DNA from: Desulfocucumis palustris
GTDB lineage: Bacteria; Bacillota; Desulfotomaculia; Desulfotomaculales; Desulfocucumaceae
Direction of reading: 5' to 3'
Length of the DNA stretch: 64,000 bases
Assembly (NCBI RefSeq): GCF_002933875.1
Contig: NZ_BFAV01000028.1
Coordinates: 1-64,000 of the forward strand
Within the stretch, counting starts at the first letter, position 1; the number at the start of each line of letters is the position of its first letter. A model generated the notes under the pieces. That model saw only the letters and a list, made by a program, of their open reading frames with translations. It made no database searches and was not told where the DNA came from. Below are positions 42,060 through 50,470 of this stretch, in pieces. The position numbers and the translations under genes are program-made.

Positions 42060-42913
42060 GGTGGCAAGGGGACGTTTCCCTTGCCACCTCCTAACAATTA
42101 TTTTACATTCTCTATTATTCCCCTACCAATGCCTAAAACCCTGCTAAGCTGACGGTTGCTCGCACCCGTACATTGTTTTATCTCTTTTATCACATTATCT
42201 CGATCCTCTTTGCGCAAACTTTTAATCAATTCCGGTTTATTGTAAATTATTAATATTTGATCACTTAATTTTTTATCTGTATATTTTATGTTTACTTCAT
42301 ACTCAAGACACTGGTCGTTATTAGGCATTTTCATAAAATCCAAAAAAGTATCTTGACTCGAAAAGAAGCCTTTTCCCCTATCTACACTGACCAATTTTTG
42401 TTCGGCTCCTTCAATATAATGTGTATAACTGCTCCATTTATAATGGGATATATCCTGCACTAACCCTGCTTTTATCGGATTTTGGTGAATATATCGTAAC
42501 GCAGTCAAGAAATATGTATCATCTTCAATTGCTTCGCTTTTATATCTGTTTTGAAACAAATGACCTGTCCGGGAATACTTTATATTATGCCACTGCACAT
42601 AGCCAACAGTTATTCTCTTTATTGATTCTCCGATAAGTTCATGCCCTTCCTCTATCAATAAGTGTACATGATTATCCATCAGGCAATACCCGTAAATAAT
42701 ATAATTACTTTTTTCCTTTGCCCTGGATAGATAAAATAAAAATTTCTCTCGATCCTGATCATCAAGAAAAATTTCTCTCTTATCAATTCCTCTTAACATA
42801 ACATGATATATCCCTGTACTGCTTTTTTCTCTACATTGTCTTGCCACAAATTGCCACCCTTAATTATTTTACTTCTTTCTTATTTACCTGTCAAACGAAA
42901 CGTCCCCTTGCCA
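42060..42913 (-). mobile_element. Intact RAYT (REP-associated) element
   Basis: The ends are inverted palindromes: 42060-42088 (arms GGTGGCAA / TTGCCACC, core GGGGACGTTTC) and 42889-42913 (core GAAACGTCCCC). Between them lies one complete Y1-transposase gene. Half-palindromes TGGCAA also cover the gene start near 42841-42858. Confidence 0.7.
42098..42847 (-). CDS. REP-associated tyrosine transposase (RAYT, Y1_Tnp)
   Basis: A 249-residue protein of the IS200-like HUH family. The HUH motif is NHVHLLIEE (His60, His62) and the catalytic Tyr is in RYIHQNPIKAGLV (about Tyr119). The N-terminus STGIYHVMLRGIDKREIF and LMDNH spacing are typical RAYT. A C-terminal extension ends in a helix-turn-helix-like VIKEIKQCTGASNRQLSRVL. 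RAYTs nick and mobilise REP hairpins as single strands. GTG 42847 follows AAGGGTGG by seven bases. All motifs are intact, so it may be active on the palindromes in this genome. Confidence 0.9.
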   Translation of the reverse strand: MARQCREKSSTGIYHVMLRGIDKREIFLDDQDREKFLFYLSRAKEKSNYIIYGYCLMDNHVHLLIEEGHELIGESIKRITVGYVQWHNIKYSRTGHLFQNRYKSEAIEDDTYFLTALRYIHQNPIKAGLVQDISHYKWSSYTHYIEGAEQKLVSVDRGKGFFSSQDTFLDFMKMPNNDQCLEYEVNIKYTDKKLSDQILIIYNKPELIKSLRKEDRDNVIKEIKQCTGASNRQLSRVLGIGRGIIENVK

Positions 42914-42947
42914 TCCCCCTTGCCATCCCCTTGACGCCGCTGAAGAC

Positions 42948-42982
42948 AAATAGTGCAGCCCTGGGCGGGGGCTGCACTATTT
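42948..42982. terminator. Terminator of the 2-oxoacid oxidoreductase operon
   Basis: AAATAGTGCAGCCC (42948-42961) and GGGCTGCACTATTT (42969-42982) pair perfectly over 14 bases with a seven-base loop. It lies 40 bases past the stop of the minus-strand flavoprotein gene. Confidence 0.8.
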
Positions 42983-43022
42983 GCTTTGGTGAGAATCAGG
43001 TATTAACCTGTTTATATATCAA

Positions 43023-44633
43023 TTACCGCCTGGTCTGGACGGCAATGGCAAAGTCGGGGCAAACCATCAGGCACCTTAGACAACCTACGCATTTTTCGGT
43101 GTTGGAGACTGCCATGGGCTTGTAGCCGGAAGAATTGAACGCTTCACCGCTGCTGAATACCCCGGGGCCGCAAACCTCCCTGCAGTAACCGCACTCCTTG
43201 CACACCGGGGAATTAACCTCCACCTGATAGTCCCTCAGGTCGCAGGAAAGGCAGCGCCGGGCCTCGCAAAGGGCGGCCTCCCCGTCATACCCCGGCTCCA
43301 CCGGATTGAATCCCCCCAGGCGCTCCTCTATCCCGGGAAGAACCATCGCTGCGCGGAGGGTTCCCATGGGAAGGGCCGGGGTCAGATTGTCGCCGTTTTT
43401 GACGGAAAGGGTTTCCCGCAAATCCCCGCTGCCCCCCAGGTACCTGTCTATGGAGGAAGCCGCCAATTTTCCCTGAGCAATGGCCTGGATTATGGATGAA
43501 GGTCCAGTTGCCGCGTCTCCGGCGGCAAATATACCCTTTGTGGCCGCGGCAAAGCTTCGATCTATTTTCACCGTTCCGTCCGCATTGCCCTCAAGACCAA
43601 GGGCCGCCGCGCCGGCGGACTGCCCCACGGCCTCTATCAGGGTATCAAAGGCCACGCCAAATTCGCTCCCGTCAACGGGCACAGGTTTTGGCCTGCCGGT
43701 ATCGTCCGGGGAGCCCAGGGTCATTTTCAGGCAAATTACTTCTCCGTTGCGCACCGCTGCCGGAGCGCACAGATATTTGAATTTCACGCCCTCTTCCAGG
43801 GCTTCCCTTACCTCTTCCGGGTTCGCGGGCATTTCCTCCGGTGTGCGCCGGTATAGCACGGTGACGTCCCCGGCTCCCAGGCGCAGCGCAGCCCTGGCCG
43901 AGTCAATGGCCGTGTTCCCGCCTCCCACCACCACTACCTTGTTGCCGATATATGGCGGGGTGTTTCTGTTCACCTTTTCCAGAAAAGCGATCCCGTCCAT
44001 CACCCGGGCCGAGGCCTCGCTGAGTTTAACGGACTTTCCGGCCAGCCACGCCCCGGACGCCGCCAGCACCGCGTCAAAGCCCTCTTTTAAAAGGCTCTCC
44101 GCTGAATTAACGGAAGCATTGGTTTTAATTTCCACACCCCGGTCCCTGATAACGGATATTTCCCTGTCGATAATCTCGTTGGGCAGCCTGTAGCCGGGAA
44201 TGCAAAACCTCATCATCCCGCCCGGCTGGGGCAGCGCTTCAAACACAGTAACGGCATGACCCTTTCCGGCCAGATAATATGAGGCGGTCAAACCGCAGGG
44301 GCCGGCGCCGATAACGGCAACCTTCTTACCCGTGGGCGACTCCGTTTTGAGTTTATCCTTCCAGGTGTCCTTTCCCTTTTCCGCCGCGGCTCTTTTGAGC
44401 AGACGGATTGCCACCGGCTCATCGTACTGCCGGCGGGCGCATTGGGACTCGCAGGGATGCACGCAGGCATAGCCGCAGATCGAGGGAAAGGGTATGCTTT
44501 CCCGGATCACCGCCAGGGCCTGATCAAAATTACCTTCTTTTATGTATCTGATATAGCGCGGCACATCAACACCAGCGGGACAGGCCTGCTGGCACGGCGC
44601 CACTTTCCTGTTTTCTGCCGTCGTTTCCATCAT
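43023..44633 (-). CDS. GltD-like NAD(P)/FAD oxidoreductase with ferredoxin tail
   Basis: A 536-residue protein. The N-terminal Cys-rich Fer4_20 domain (APCQQACPAGVDVPRYI, ICGYACVHPCESQCAR) leads to two nucleotide-binding domains (VAVIGAGPCGLTASYYLAGK, FAD; VVVVGGGNTAIDSARAALRL, NAD(P)). A C-terminal [4Fe-4S] pair follows: CKECGYCREVC and CVGCLRCLMVC. It is the glutamate-synthase-small-subunit type used to pass electrons between ferredoxin and NAD(P)H. It is last in an operon with alpha, beta and gamma subunits of a 2-oxoacid oxidoreductase, so it is probably their redox partner. Confidence 0.88.
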   Translation of the reverse strand: MMETTAENRKVAPCQQACPAGVDVPRYIRYIKEGNFDQALAVIRESIPFPSICGYACVHPCESQCARRQYDEPVAIRLLKRAAAEKGKDTWKDKLKTESPTGKKVAVIGAGPCGLTASYYLAGKGHAVTVFEALPQPGGMMRFCIPGYRLPNEIIDREISVIRDRGVEIKTNASVNSAESLLKEGFDAVLAASGAWLAGKSVKLSEASARVMDGIAFLEKVNRNTPPYIGNKVVVVGGGNTAIDSARAALRLGAGDVTVLYRRTPEEMPANPEEVREALEEGVKFKYLCAPAAVRNGEVICLKMTLGSPDDTGRPKPVPVDGSEFGVAFDTLIEAVGQSAGAAALGLEGNADGTVKIDRSFAAATKGIFAAGDAATGPSSIIQAIAQGKLAASSIDRYLGGSGDLRETLSVKNGDNLTPALPMGTLRAAMVLPGIEERLGGFNPVEPGYDGEAALCEARRCLSCDLRDYQVEVNSPVCKECGYCREVCGPGVFSSGEAFNSSGYKPMAVSNTEKCVGCLRCLMVCPDFAIAVQTRR

Positions 44634-44660
44634 CCGCTATGGCCAACTCCTTCCCGCCGT

Positions 44661-45185
44661 TTATTTTGCAATAAGGTCCACGCCGCTGCACAGCGCCATT
44701 ATATTCATATCCGCAACCTTGCCGGAAAATCTTTTTTTAATCACCGATTCCAGACTTGCCACCTTAACCAGCCCGGTAACGGCGCTCATGGCGCCCAGGG
44801 CAATCATGTTGGCGGTCCCGGTATGGCCAAGGTTTCTGGCCATCTCGGTGAAGGGGAAGCCGTACAGGTTATCGCCTTCCCGGGCTTCCAAAAGCGTGGT
44901 GTCATAAAAAACCGGTATATCCGAATAACCGGAAGCATATATTTCCATGGCCTCTTCGGTGAGGGCCAGCACCATGTCGGGTTTAATAACCTGCTGGTAG
45001 ATTATCTCTTCTTTATCGATTATTACCTCCGCCTTGGAAAAGCCTCCCCTGCTGGCTATTCCGTACGACTGGGTCTGCACCACGTTTTTGCCTTCCAGTA
45101 TTGCCGCCTCGCCCAGCATCATGCCGCAGACGATAAGCCCCTGGCCACCCGAGCCGGCCAGTATTATTTCATATCTGTCCTTCAT
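44661..45185 (-). CDS. 2-oxoacid:ferredoxin oxidoreductase, gamma subunit
   Basis: A 174-residue protein of the POR_N gamma family: EIILAGSGGQGLIVCGMMLG at the start, QSYGIASRGGFSKAEVII and GHTGTANMIALGAMSAVTGL. It contributes a catalytic domain to the KorABC/VorABC-type enzyme that oxidises 2-oxoacids to acyl-CoA while reducing ferredoxin. ATG 45185 follows GGGGGAG. It lies between the beta subunit and the flavoprotein gene, with short gaps of 16 and 27 bases. Confidence 0.92.
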   Translation of the reverse strand: MKDRYEIILAGSGGQGLIVCGMMLGEAAILEGKNVVQTQSYGIASRGGFSKAEVIIDKEEIIYQQVIKPDMVLALTEEAMEIYASGYSDIPVFYDTTLLEAREGDNLYGFPFTEMARNLGHTGTANMIALGAMSAVTGLVKVASLESVIKKRFSGKVADMNIMALCSGVDLIAK

Positions 45186-45201
45186 GCCAGCTCCCCCTTT
45201 C

Positions 45202-46020
45202 TCAAACCACAAGGGCCCTTACACGTATTTTTTCATAACAGGCGCTGAAATCCGGCGCGTCCCGGTCAACCAGCTTGCCGATTACAAAATAACCTTTTTG
45301 CTCAGGGCTCTCCAGCTGCAGGTACTTTTCCCGGGATACCCCTTTTTCCTTGAGCCATTTAAGCATTTCCACGGATACCTTCATTTTGTTGTTACGCCCG
45401 AAATGGGTCGGACAGGGGCTTACAGCCTCCACCACGGAAAAACCCTTCCTGGCAATAGCTTCCTTTATGTGATTTTGCAAATCATAGCCGTGATAAACCG
45501 TGCTCCTGGCCACATAGTTGGCTCCGGCCACATCCGCCAGGGCGCAGATATCAAGATCCCTCTCCGGGTTGCCGTAAGCGGTGGTGCTGGTATAGCTGTC
45601 CTTGGGGGTGGTGGCGGAGAATTGCCCGCCGGTCATTCCGTAATTATAGTTGTTAACCACAATGGCGGTCAGATCTATGTTGCGCCTGGCGGCGTGAACA
45701 AAATGGTTACCCCCTATGGTAACACTGTCCCCGTCCCCCATCAGCACCACCACGTTAAGCCTGGGATTGGCCGCCTTAATGCCGGTGGCGAAGGGAAGCG
45801 CCCGGCCATGGGTGGTATGCAGGGCATTGGTGGTAATATAGTCATCCGCCTTCCCCCAGCACCCTATTCCCGTGACCACCACGGTTTCATTTTTTTTGAA
45901 ACCCATTTCCTCGAAGGCCCGGAGCAGCGCGCCAAGGACTACGCCGTTGCCGCAGCCTGAACACCACATTAAAGGAAGGCTGTCCTGTTTTAAATATTTT
46001 TGGCCTGTGGCGTGAGACAT
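45202..46020 (-). CDS. 2-oxoacid:ferredoxin oxidoreductase, beta (TPP) subunit
   Basis: A 272-residue TPP-binding subunit. WCSGCGNGVVLGALLRAF is the N-terminal CGxG motif; the TPP/Mg motif runs GDGDSVTIGGNHFVHAARRN to NNYNYGMTGGQFSATTP; EAVSPCPTHFGRNNK is the usual C-terminal block. It follows the alpha gene with overlapping TGATG, and its ribosome site AAGGAGG lies in the alpha gene. Specificity cannot be read from sequence; 2-oxoglutarate, branched 2-oxoacids or 2-oxoadipate are possible. Confidence 0.92.
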   Translation of the reverse strand: MSHATGQKYLKQDSLPLMWCSGCGNGVVLGALLRAFEEMGFKKNETVVVTGIGCWGKADDYITTNALHTTHGRALPFATGIKAANPRLNVVVLMGDGDSVTIGGNHFVHAARRNIDLTAIVVNNYNYGMTGGQFSATTPKDSYTSTTAYGNPERDLDICALADVAGANYVARSTVYHGYDLQNHIKEAIARKGFSVVEAVSPCPTHFGRNNKMKVSVEMLKWLKEKGVSREKYLQLESPEQKGYFVIGKLVDRDAPDFSACYEKIRVRALVV

Positions 46021-47168
46021 CACAAAACCTCCTTCGCACCCCGCTTGATTTCTTCCAGTATATCCCCGGGTGTTATAATCTGGCCGTTGTATTTATTTAC
46101 CCGCCTGATATCCGTGGCGGGTCCCAGCACCCGGGTCACCTCACCGGCCACCTGGCCGCTGTAGTTCATCTCCGGCACCACAACGGTTTTGGCCTTTTTC
46201 CCCAGCTCCGCTATTTCCCTGTCCGGGAAGGGCCAGACGGTAACCAACTGCAGCACCCCCGCCTTAATTCCCTCTTTGCGGGCTTCCAGGGCCGCGGCCC
46301 GGGCCGCCCTGGTCACGGCGCCGAAGGCTATCAGCAAAACATCCATGTCCTCCACATCGAAGGTTTTGGTTATTACTATTTCATCACGATAGCGCTCTAT
46401 CTTTTTGTGCAGCTGGGCCACCTTCCAGGCCGCGTTGGCCGGGCTGTTGTTGCTGAAGCCCTCGGGGCCGTGCATGGAACTGGTGACATGAAAAACATAT
46501 TCACTGCCGTAGGCGGCCAGGGGCGCTATACCGTCCTCCCCGGGCTCGAAAGGCTTATAGCTGTCCGGATTCACGGAGGGTTTCTTTCTATCGAATACTT
46601 TTACCTCGCCAGGAGCCGGAAGGGTAAAGTTCTCCCTCATGTGGGCCACAATTTCATCCGCGGCCAGGATCACCGGCACCCTGAATCTTTCCGCCAGGTT
46701 GAAGGCCTCCACTGTCAGGGTAAAACACTCCATCACCGACGAGGGCGACAGGGCGATTACCGCCTGGTCCCCGTGCCTGCCCCACCTCACCTGCATAATG
46801 TCGGACTGGGCGGGCTTGGTGGCCAGGCCCGTGCTGGGGCCGGAGCGCTGCACGTTAACCACCACGCAGGGCACCTCGGCCATCACTGCAAAACCCAGGT
46901 TCTCCTGCATAAGAGAGAACCCCGGCCCGCTGGTGGCGGTAAAGGATTTAGCCCCGGTAAGAGACGCCCCCACTATGGCTCCCATGCTGGCTATTTCATC
47001 TTCCATTTGCATGTACACGCCGCCTATTCTGGGCATCACCCGGGAGCACTCCTCCGCTATCTCAGAGGACGGAGTTATGGGGTAGCCGGCAAAAAACCTG
47101 GCCCCGGCATAAATAGCCCCTTCGGCTATGGCCTGGTTGCCCTGGATGAGCTTTGCTTCCCGCTGCAA
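46020..47168 (-). CDS. 2-oxoacid:ferredoxin oxidoreductase, alpha subunit
   Basis: A 382-residue alpha subunit with the POR_N fold: GAIYAGARFFAGYPITPSSE, MEDEIASMGAIVGASLTGAK, SFTATSGPGFSLMQENLGFA and VQRSGPSTGLATKPAQSDIM; a second domain has LLIAFGAVTRAARAA and EMNYSGQVAGEV. TTG 47168 follows AGAGGGA and is preferred over ATG 47195, which lacks a site. It is the first gene of a four-gene operon and divergent from an IclR regulator. Confidence 0.92.
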   Translation of the reverse strand: MQREAKLIQGNQAIAEGAIYAGARFFAGYPITPSSEIAEECSRVMPRIGGVYMQMEDEIASMGAIVGASLTGAKSFTATSGPGFSLMQENLGFAVMAEVPCVVVNVQRSGPSTGLATKPAQSDIMQVRWGRHGDQAVIALSPSSVMECFTLTVEAFNLAERFRVPVILAADEIVAHMRENFTLPAPGEVKVFDRKKPSVNPDSYKPFEPGEDGIAPLAAYGSEYVFHVTSSMHGPEGFSNNSPANAAWKVAQLHKKIERYRDEIVITKTFDVEDMDVLLIAFGAVTRAARAAALEARKEGIKAGVLQLVTVWPFPDREIAELGKKAKTVVVPEMNYSGQVAGEVTRVLGPATDIRRVNKYNGQIITPGDILEEIKRGAKEVL

Positions 47169-47214
47169 GTAAATCCCTCTTTTCTCGTTAAGCATTAACG
47201 CTGAAATTTCATAA

Positions 47215-47443
47215 TGCGGACATTATCATCATAATATGGACGTTTTAAAATTATCATTAGGTGTAATTGATGTCAACACATTTTGATAATAATCCGGTTT
47301 TTTCGCCCGGAACCCGGCCTCGTAAAACTGAATATTTACAAAAATTTGAATCTCCCCGGATTTTAAACTTGACTCCCTATTTGATATAATGCTAATCTTT
47401 ACGTAATATTTGCATGATGGACAAAATGTCCGCATGGTGGACA
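47215..47443. promoter_or_regulatory. Probable IclR binding sites between divergent promoters
   Basis: GGACA (47419-47423) and TGTCC (47427-47431) form a palindrome, and ATGATGGACA / ATGGTGGACA are direct repeats 20 bases apart (47414, 47434). Matching half-sites TGCGGACA (47215) and TATGGACG (47235) lie by the oxidoreductase start. A TATAAT at 47387-47392 is a likely -10 box. No gene lies in this interval. Confidence 0.5.
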
Positions 47444-47462
47444 AAACCGGAGCGTGCTGCTG

Positions 47463-48233
47463 ATGTCGAAAACCCAAAAAGTTCAGTCCATAGAAAGGGC
47501 CTTATCCATACTGGAATGCTTTTCAATAAATGAAACGGCATTATCCATCCTGGAAATCAGTGAAAAAATTGATTTGCCCAGGCCTACCATCGCCCGGCTG
47601 GTATATACCCTGGAATCCAGGGGATACCTTATGCGCAAGGGCTCCAGCAAAAAGTACAGCCTCGGCATGAGCCTGTTCAGACTGGGTACCATTGTGCAAA
47701 ACAGTATTCAGTTAAGCACCGTGGCCAGGCCCATACTTAAAAAACTTCAGGCAATTTCAAACGAAACGGTATATCTGGATGTTATTGACGGAAATTACCG
47801 TTTGTGTGTTTTGTCCTTTGAAAGCAACCATACCATACGCTCGGTGGTGCCGGTGGGCCAGCGCTCACCGCTTCACGCGGGTTCGGACGGCAAGGTTCTG
47901 CTGGCATATCAGCCTGAAAAATATATTAACGATTTTATTCAAAACAGCTATCTCAAATCTTTTACGGCCAACACCATAACGGACCCGGAAAGGCTTAAAA
48001 AAGAGCTTTCCATTATACGGGAAAAAGGTTACTCCTTAAGTTACGCCGAATATTCCCCCGACAGCGCGGGCATTTCAAGCCCGGTATGGGACGGCACGGG
48101 TAACGTGGTGGCGGCTATTTCCTTATCCCTGCCCCAGTACAGGGCAACCGAGGATACGGTGAAGATTTACATCAGGGAACTGCAAAAGGCCTCGCAAGCA
48201 TTATCCAGGCAACTGGGCGCCGATATGGATTAA
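47463..48233 (+). CDS. IclR-family transcriptional regulator
   Basis: A 256-residue regulator: N-terminal winged helix (VQSIERALSILECFSIN, LSILEISEKIDLPRPTIARL, SRGYLMRKGSSKKYSLG) and the C-terminal GAF-like IclR effector domain (GQRSPLHAGSDGKVLLAY, GYSLSYAEYSPDSAGISSPV). ATG 47463 follows CCGGAG by ten bases. It is divergent from the 2-oxoacid oxidoreductase operon and upstream of a TRAP transporter; either or both could be under its control. The ligand is likely a small organic acid. Confidence 0.9.
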   Translation: MSKTQKVQSIERALSILECFSINETALSILEISEKIDLPRPTIARLVYTLESRGYLMRKGSSKKYSLGMSLFRLGTIVQNSIQLSTVARPILKKLQAISNETVYLDVIDGNYRLCVLSFESNHTIRSVVPVGQRSPLHAGSDGKVLLAYQPEKYINDFIQNSYLKSFTANTITDPERLKKELSIIREKGYSLSYAEYSPDSAGISSPVWDGTGNVVAAISLSLPQYRATEDTVKIYIRELQKASQALSRQLGADMD

Positions 48234-48298
48234 AGTCCAAACCTTATAACGCGCTGCCATTGCTCCAATAAATTTCAACTTCATTTGAAAGGAGGGAA

Positions 48299-48349
48299 AT
48301 GCCAGGAATACCGGCCTTTAGCAACAAAGCAAAGTTAGCAGTCAATTGA
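48299..48349 (+). CDS. Possible 16-residue leader peptide before TRAP genes
   Basis: ATG follows a very strong GAAAGGAGG site and opens MPGIPAFSNKAKLAVN, then TGA. The spacing (three to four bases) is short. It may be a leader peptide, or the site may be relic sequence. Confidence 0.25.
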   Translation: MPGIPAFSNKAKLAVN

Positions 48350-48466
48350 GCAATGTTTTACCAGGAAATTATTAACAGTGAGTCAACCGGTTTCAGTTTT
48401 ACAAGGTCTTATTAACCAGCTCTTTTTAAAATGATTGACGGTTATGCCAGAACTGGGGGAAAGCAA

Positions 48467-50326
48467 GTGGACAAAAACAGAATTTTACGATTTTTAATTA
48501 CCATAGCCGCTGTGGGCATGTCTGTTTTCATTCTGGTCAATTCCATAGCGGTTCCTGTCACGGCAATGATTCAGCGGGCATTTATATTGATGCTTAGTTT
48601 TTTTATCATTTTTCTGGTGCACCCCTTCAGAAAAAACAGCCAAAAGGGAATTACAGTATTTGACGCGGCCCTGGCCCTTTGCGGCCTGGCTGTTGGCGGA
48701 TACGTGCTGATTAACTTTAATGAAATGGTAATGCGCATGGGCGCCCCCAATAAAATGGATCTGCTCTTTGGGGGACTGTGCATACTGCTGGTTCTGGAAG
48801 CCACCCGCAGGGCCATAGGCTGGCCCCTACCCATAGTGACCGGCGTTTTCCTGCTCTACAACTATTTCGGGAATCACATACCGGGTACCTTCGGACACAG
48901 GGGTTATGATATTCCCCGCATTATTAACCAGATGTATCTGACAACGGAAGGTATTTTCGGAGTCCCCCTGGGAGTTGTGGTGAGCATTGTTTTCCTGTTC
49001 GTATTATTTGGATCCTTTTTGGAAAAAAGCGGCGGGGGCAATTTCTTTATTAATTTTGCCGTGGCCGTGGCCGGAAAAGCCAAGGGCGGACCGGCCAAAA
49101 TCGCTGTAATCGGCAGCGGGCTGATGGGCACGATTTCCGGAAGCAGTATAGCAAACGTCGCCACCGTGGGCAGTTTAACCATTCCCATGATGAAACGCGT
49201 GGGTTACCGGCCGGAATTCGCCGCGGCGGTTGAGGCCGGGGCGTCCACGGGCGGCCAGATTATGCCTCCCATAATGGGCGCCGGGGCTTTCATCATGGCC
49301 GAGTTTACCCAGATACCTTACGTGCAGATTATTGCCGCCGCCGCCATACCCGCCATACTGTACTACTTCAGCATCTACATGAATGTTCACTTTGAGGCCT
49401 GCCGCACCAACATGGAAGGCCTGCCCGAGGATGAAGTCCCGAAGCTCAAAAAAATTCTTCAGGATGGCTGGGTGTACATAATCCCCATCGTATCACTGGT
49501 GGCAATACTGATCATGGGGTACAGCCCCGCCCGGGCGGCTTATATAGGCATCGCCCTGCTGATACTGGCAAGCATGCTGCGCTCCGCCACCCGCATGAAG
49601 CTTGTGGATATCTGGGACGCCCTTAAAGACGCGGGCATGACTTCCTTTTCCATCATAGCGGCCTGCGCCTGCGCGGGAATGATTGTGGCCACCGTAAGCA
49701 TGACCGGACTGGGGATTAAATTTTCCAATATGATCGGCGCCCTGGCGGGAGGCAAGGAAATACTGGCCCTGGGGCTGACCATGCTTGCTTCGCTTATACT
49801 GGGAATGGCCCTGCCAACCACGGCCAATTACATTGTGCAGGCCTCCGTCGCAGCCCCCGCCCTGGTGGCACTTGGCCTGCCGGTTCTAACCGCCCACCTC
49901 TTCGTGTTCTATTTCGGCGTATTCGCGGACATAACCCCTCCCGTGGCTCTGGCGGCCTACGCCGCGGCCGGAATCGCCAAGGCCAACCCCTTGATTACCG
50001 GTGTACTGGCCTCGCGAAACGTTATTGTGGCATTTTTAATCCCCTACCTGTTTGTTTATTTTCCGGCCCTGCTGGGAAAAGCCCCGGCTTCCCAGGTGGC
50101 AATTGTTACAATAACCGCCATGCTGGCCGTGGTGGCCTTAAGCGCCGCCTTTACCGGCTTCTTCCGCCGGAAGTGCGGAATCATAGAAAGACTGGGCTTG
50201 CTGGTAATAGGAGCGCTGCTTTTGTACCCCGAGCACTTTAGCGATATCATAGGCTTCGGGTTGCTGGTTTTGCTGTTTGTTTACCAGGGTTTCAGCGCCA
50301 AGGGCAATTTAAAAACCGGCGCTTGA
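48467..50326 (+). CDS. TRAP transporter fused permease (TAXI type, DctQ-DctM)
   Basis: A 619-residue membrane protein with 16 or more helices, the fused small and large TRAP permease. Motifs: GVVVSIVFLFVLFGSFLEKS, GPAKIAVIGSGLMGTISGSS, EAGASTGGQIMPPIMGAGAF and LGMALPTTANYIVQASVAAP with FYFGVFADITPPVALAAYAA. It imports organic acids or amino acids with Na+. GTG 48467 has GGGGGA seven bases upstream. The binding protein gene follows 145 bases later, the reverse of the commonest order. Confidence 0.92.
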   Translation: MDKNRILRFLITIAAVGMSVFILVNSIAVPVTAMIQRAFILMLSFFIIFLVHPFRKNSQKGITVFDAALALCGLAVGGYVLINFNEMVMRMGAPNKMDLLFGGLCILLVLEATRRAIGWPLPIVTGVFLLYNYFGNHIPGTFGHRGYDIPRIINQMYLTTEGIFGVPLGVVVSIVFLFVLFGSFLEKSGGGNFFINFAVAVAGKAKGGPAKIAVIGSGLMGTISGSSIANVATVGSLTIPMMKRVGYRPEFAAAVEAGASTGGQIMPPIMGAGAFIMAEFTQIPYVQIIAAAAIPAILYYFSIYMNVHFEACRTNMEGLPEDEVPKLKKILQDGWVYIIPIVSLVAILIMGYSPARAAYIGIALLILASMLRSATRMKLVDIWDALKDAGMTSFSIIAACACAGMIVATVSMTGLGIKFSNMIGALAGGKEILALGLTMLASLILGMALPTTANYIVQASVAAPALVALGLPVLTAHLFVFYFGVFADITPPVALAAYAAAGIAKANPLITGVLASRNVIVAFLIPYLFVYFPALLGKAPASQVAIVTITAMLAVVALSAAFTGFFRRKCGIIERLGLLVIGALLLYPEHFSDIIGFGLLVLLFVYQGFSAKGNLKTGA

Positions 50327-50470
50327 TTTAAATTTCTTGCTTTAAATTTTACGGGCGGTTAAGACACCGCCTGAGTTCAGGTGTAAGTGGAGGTGATACG
50401 GCAAACACCATATATCATTTCTTTTGTCCGGTTAGAGACAAAATTTTTAAAGATGGAGGAGGTCTACTTT

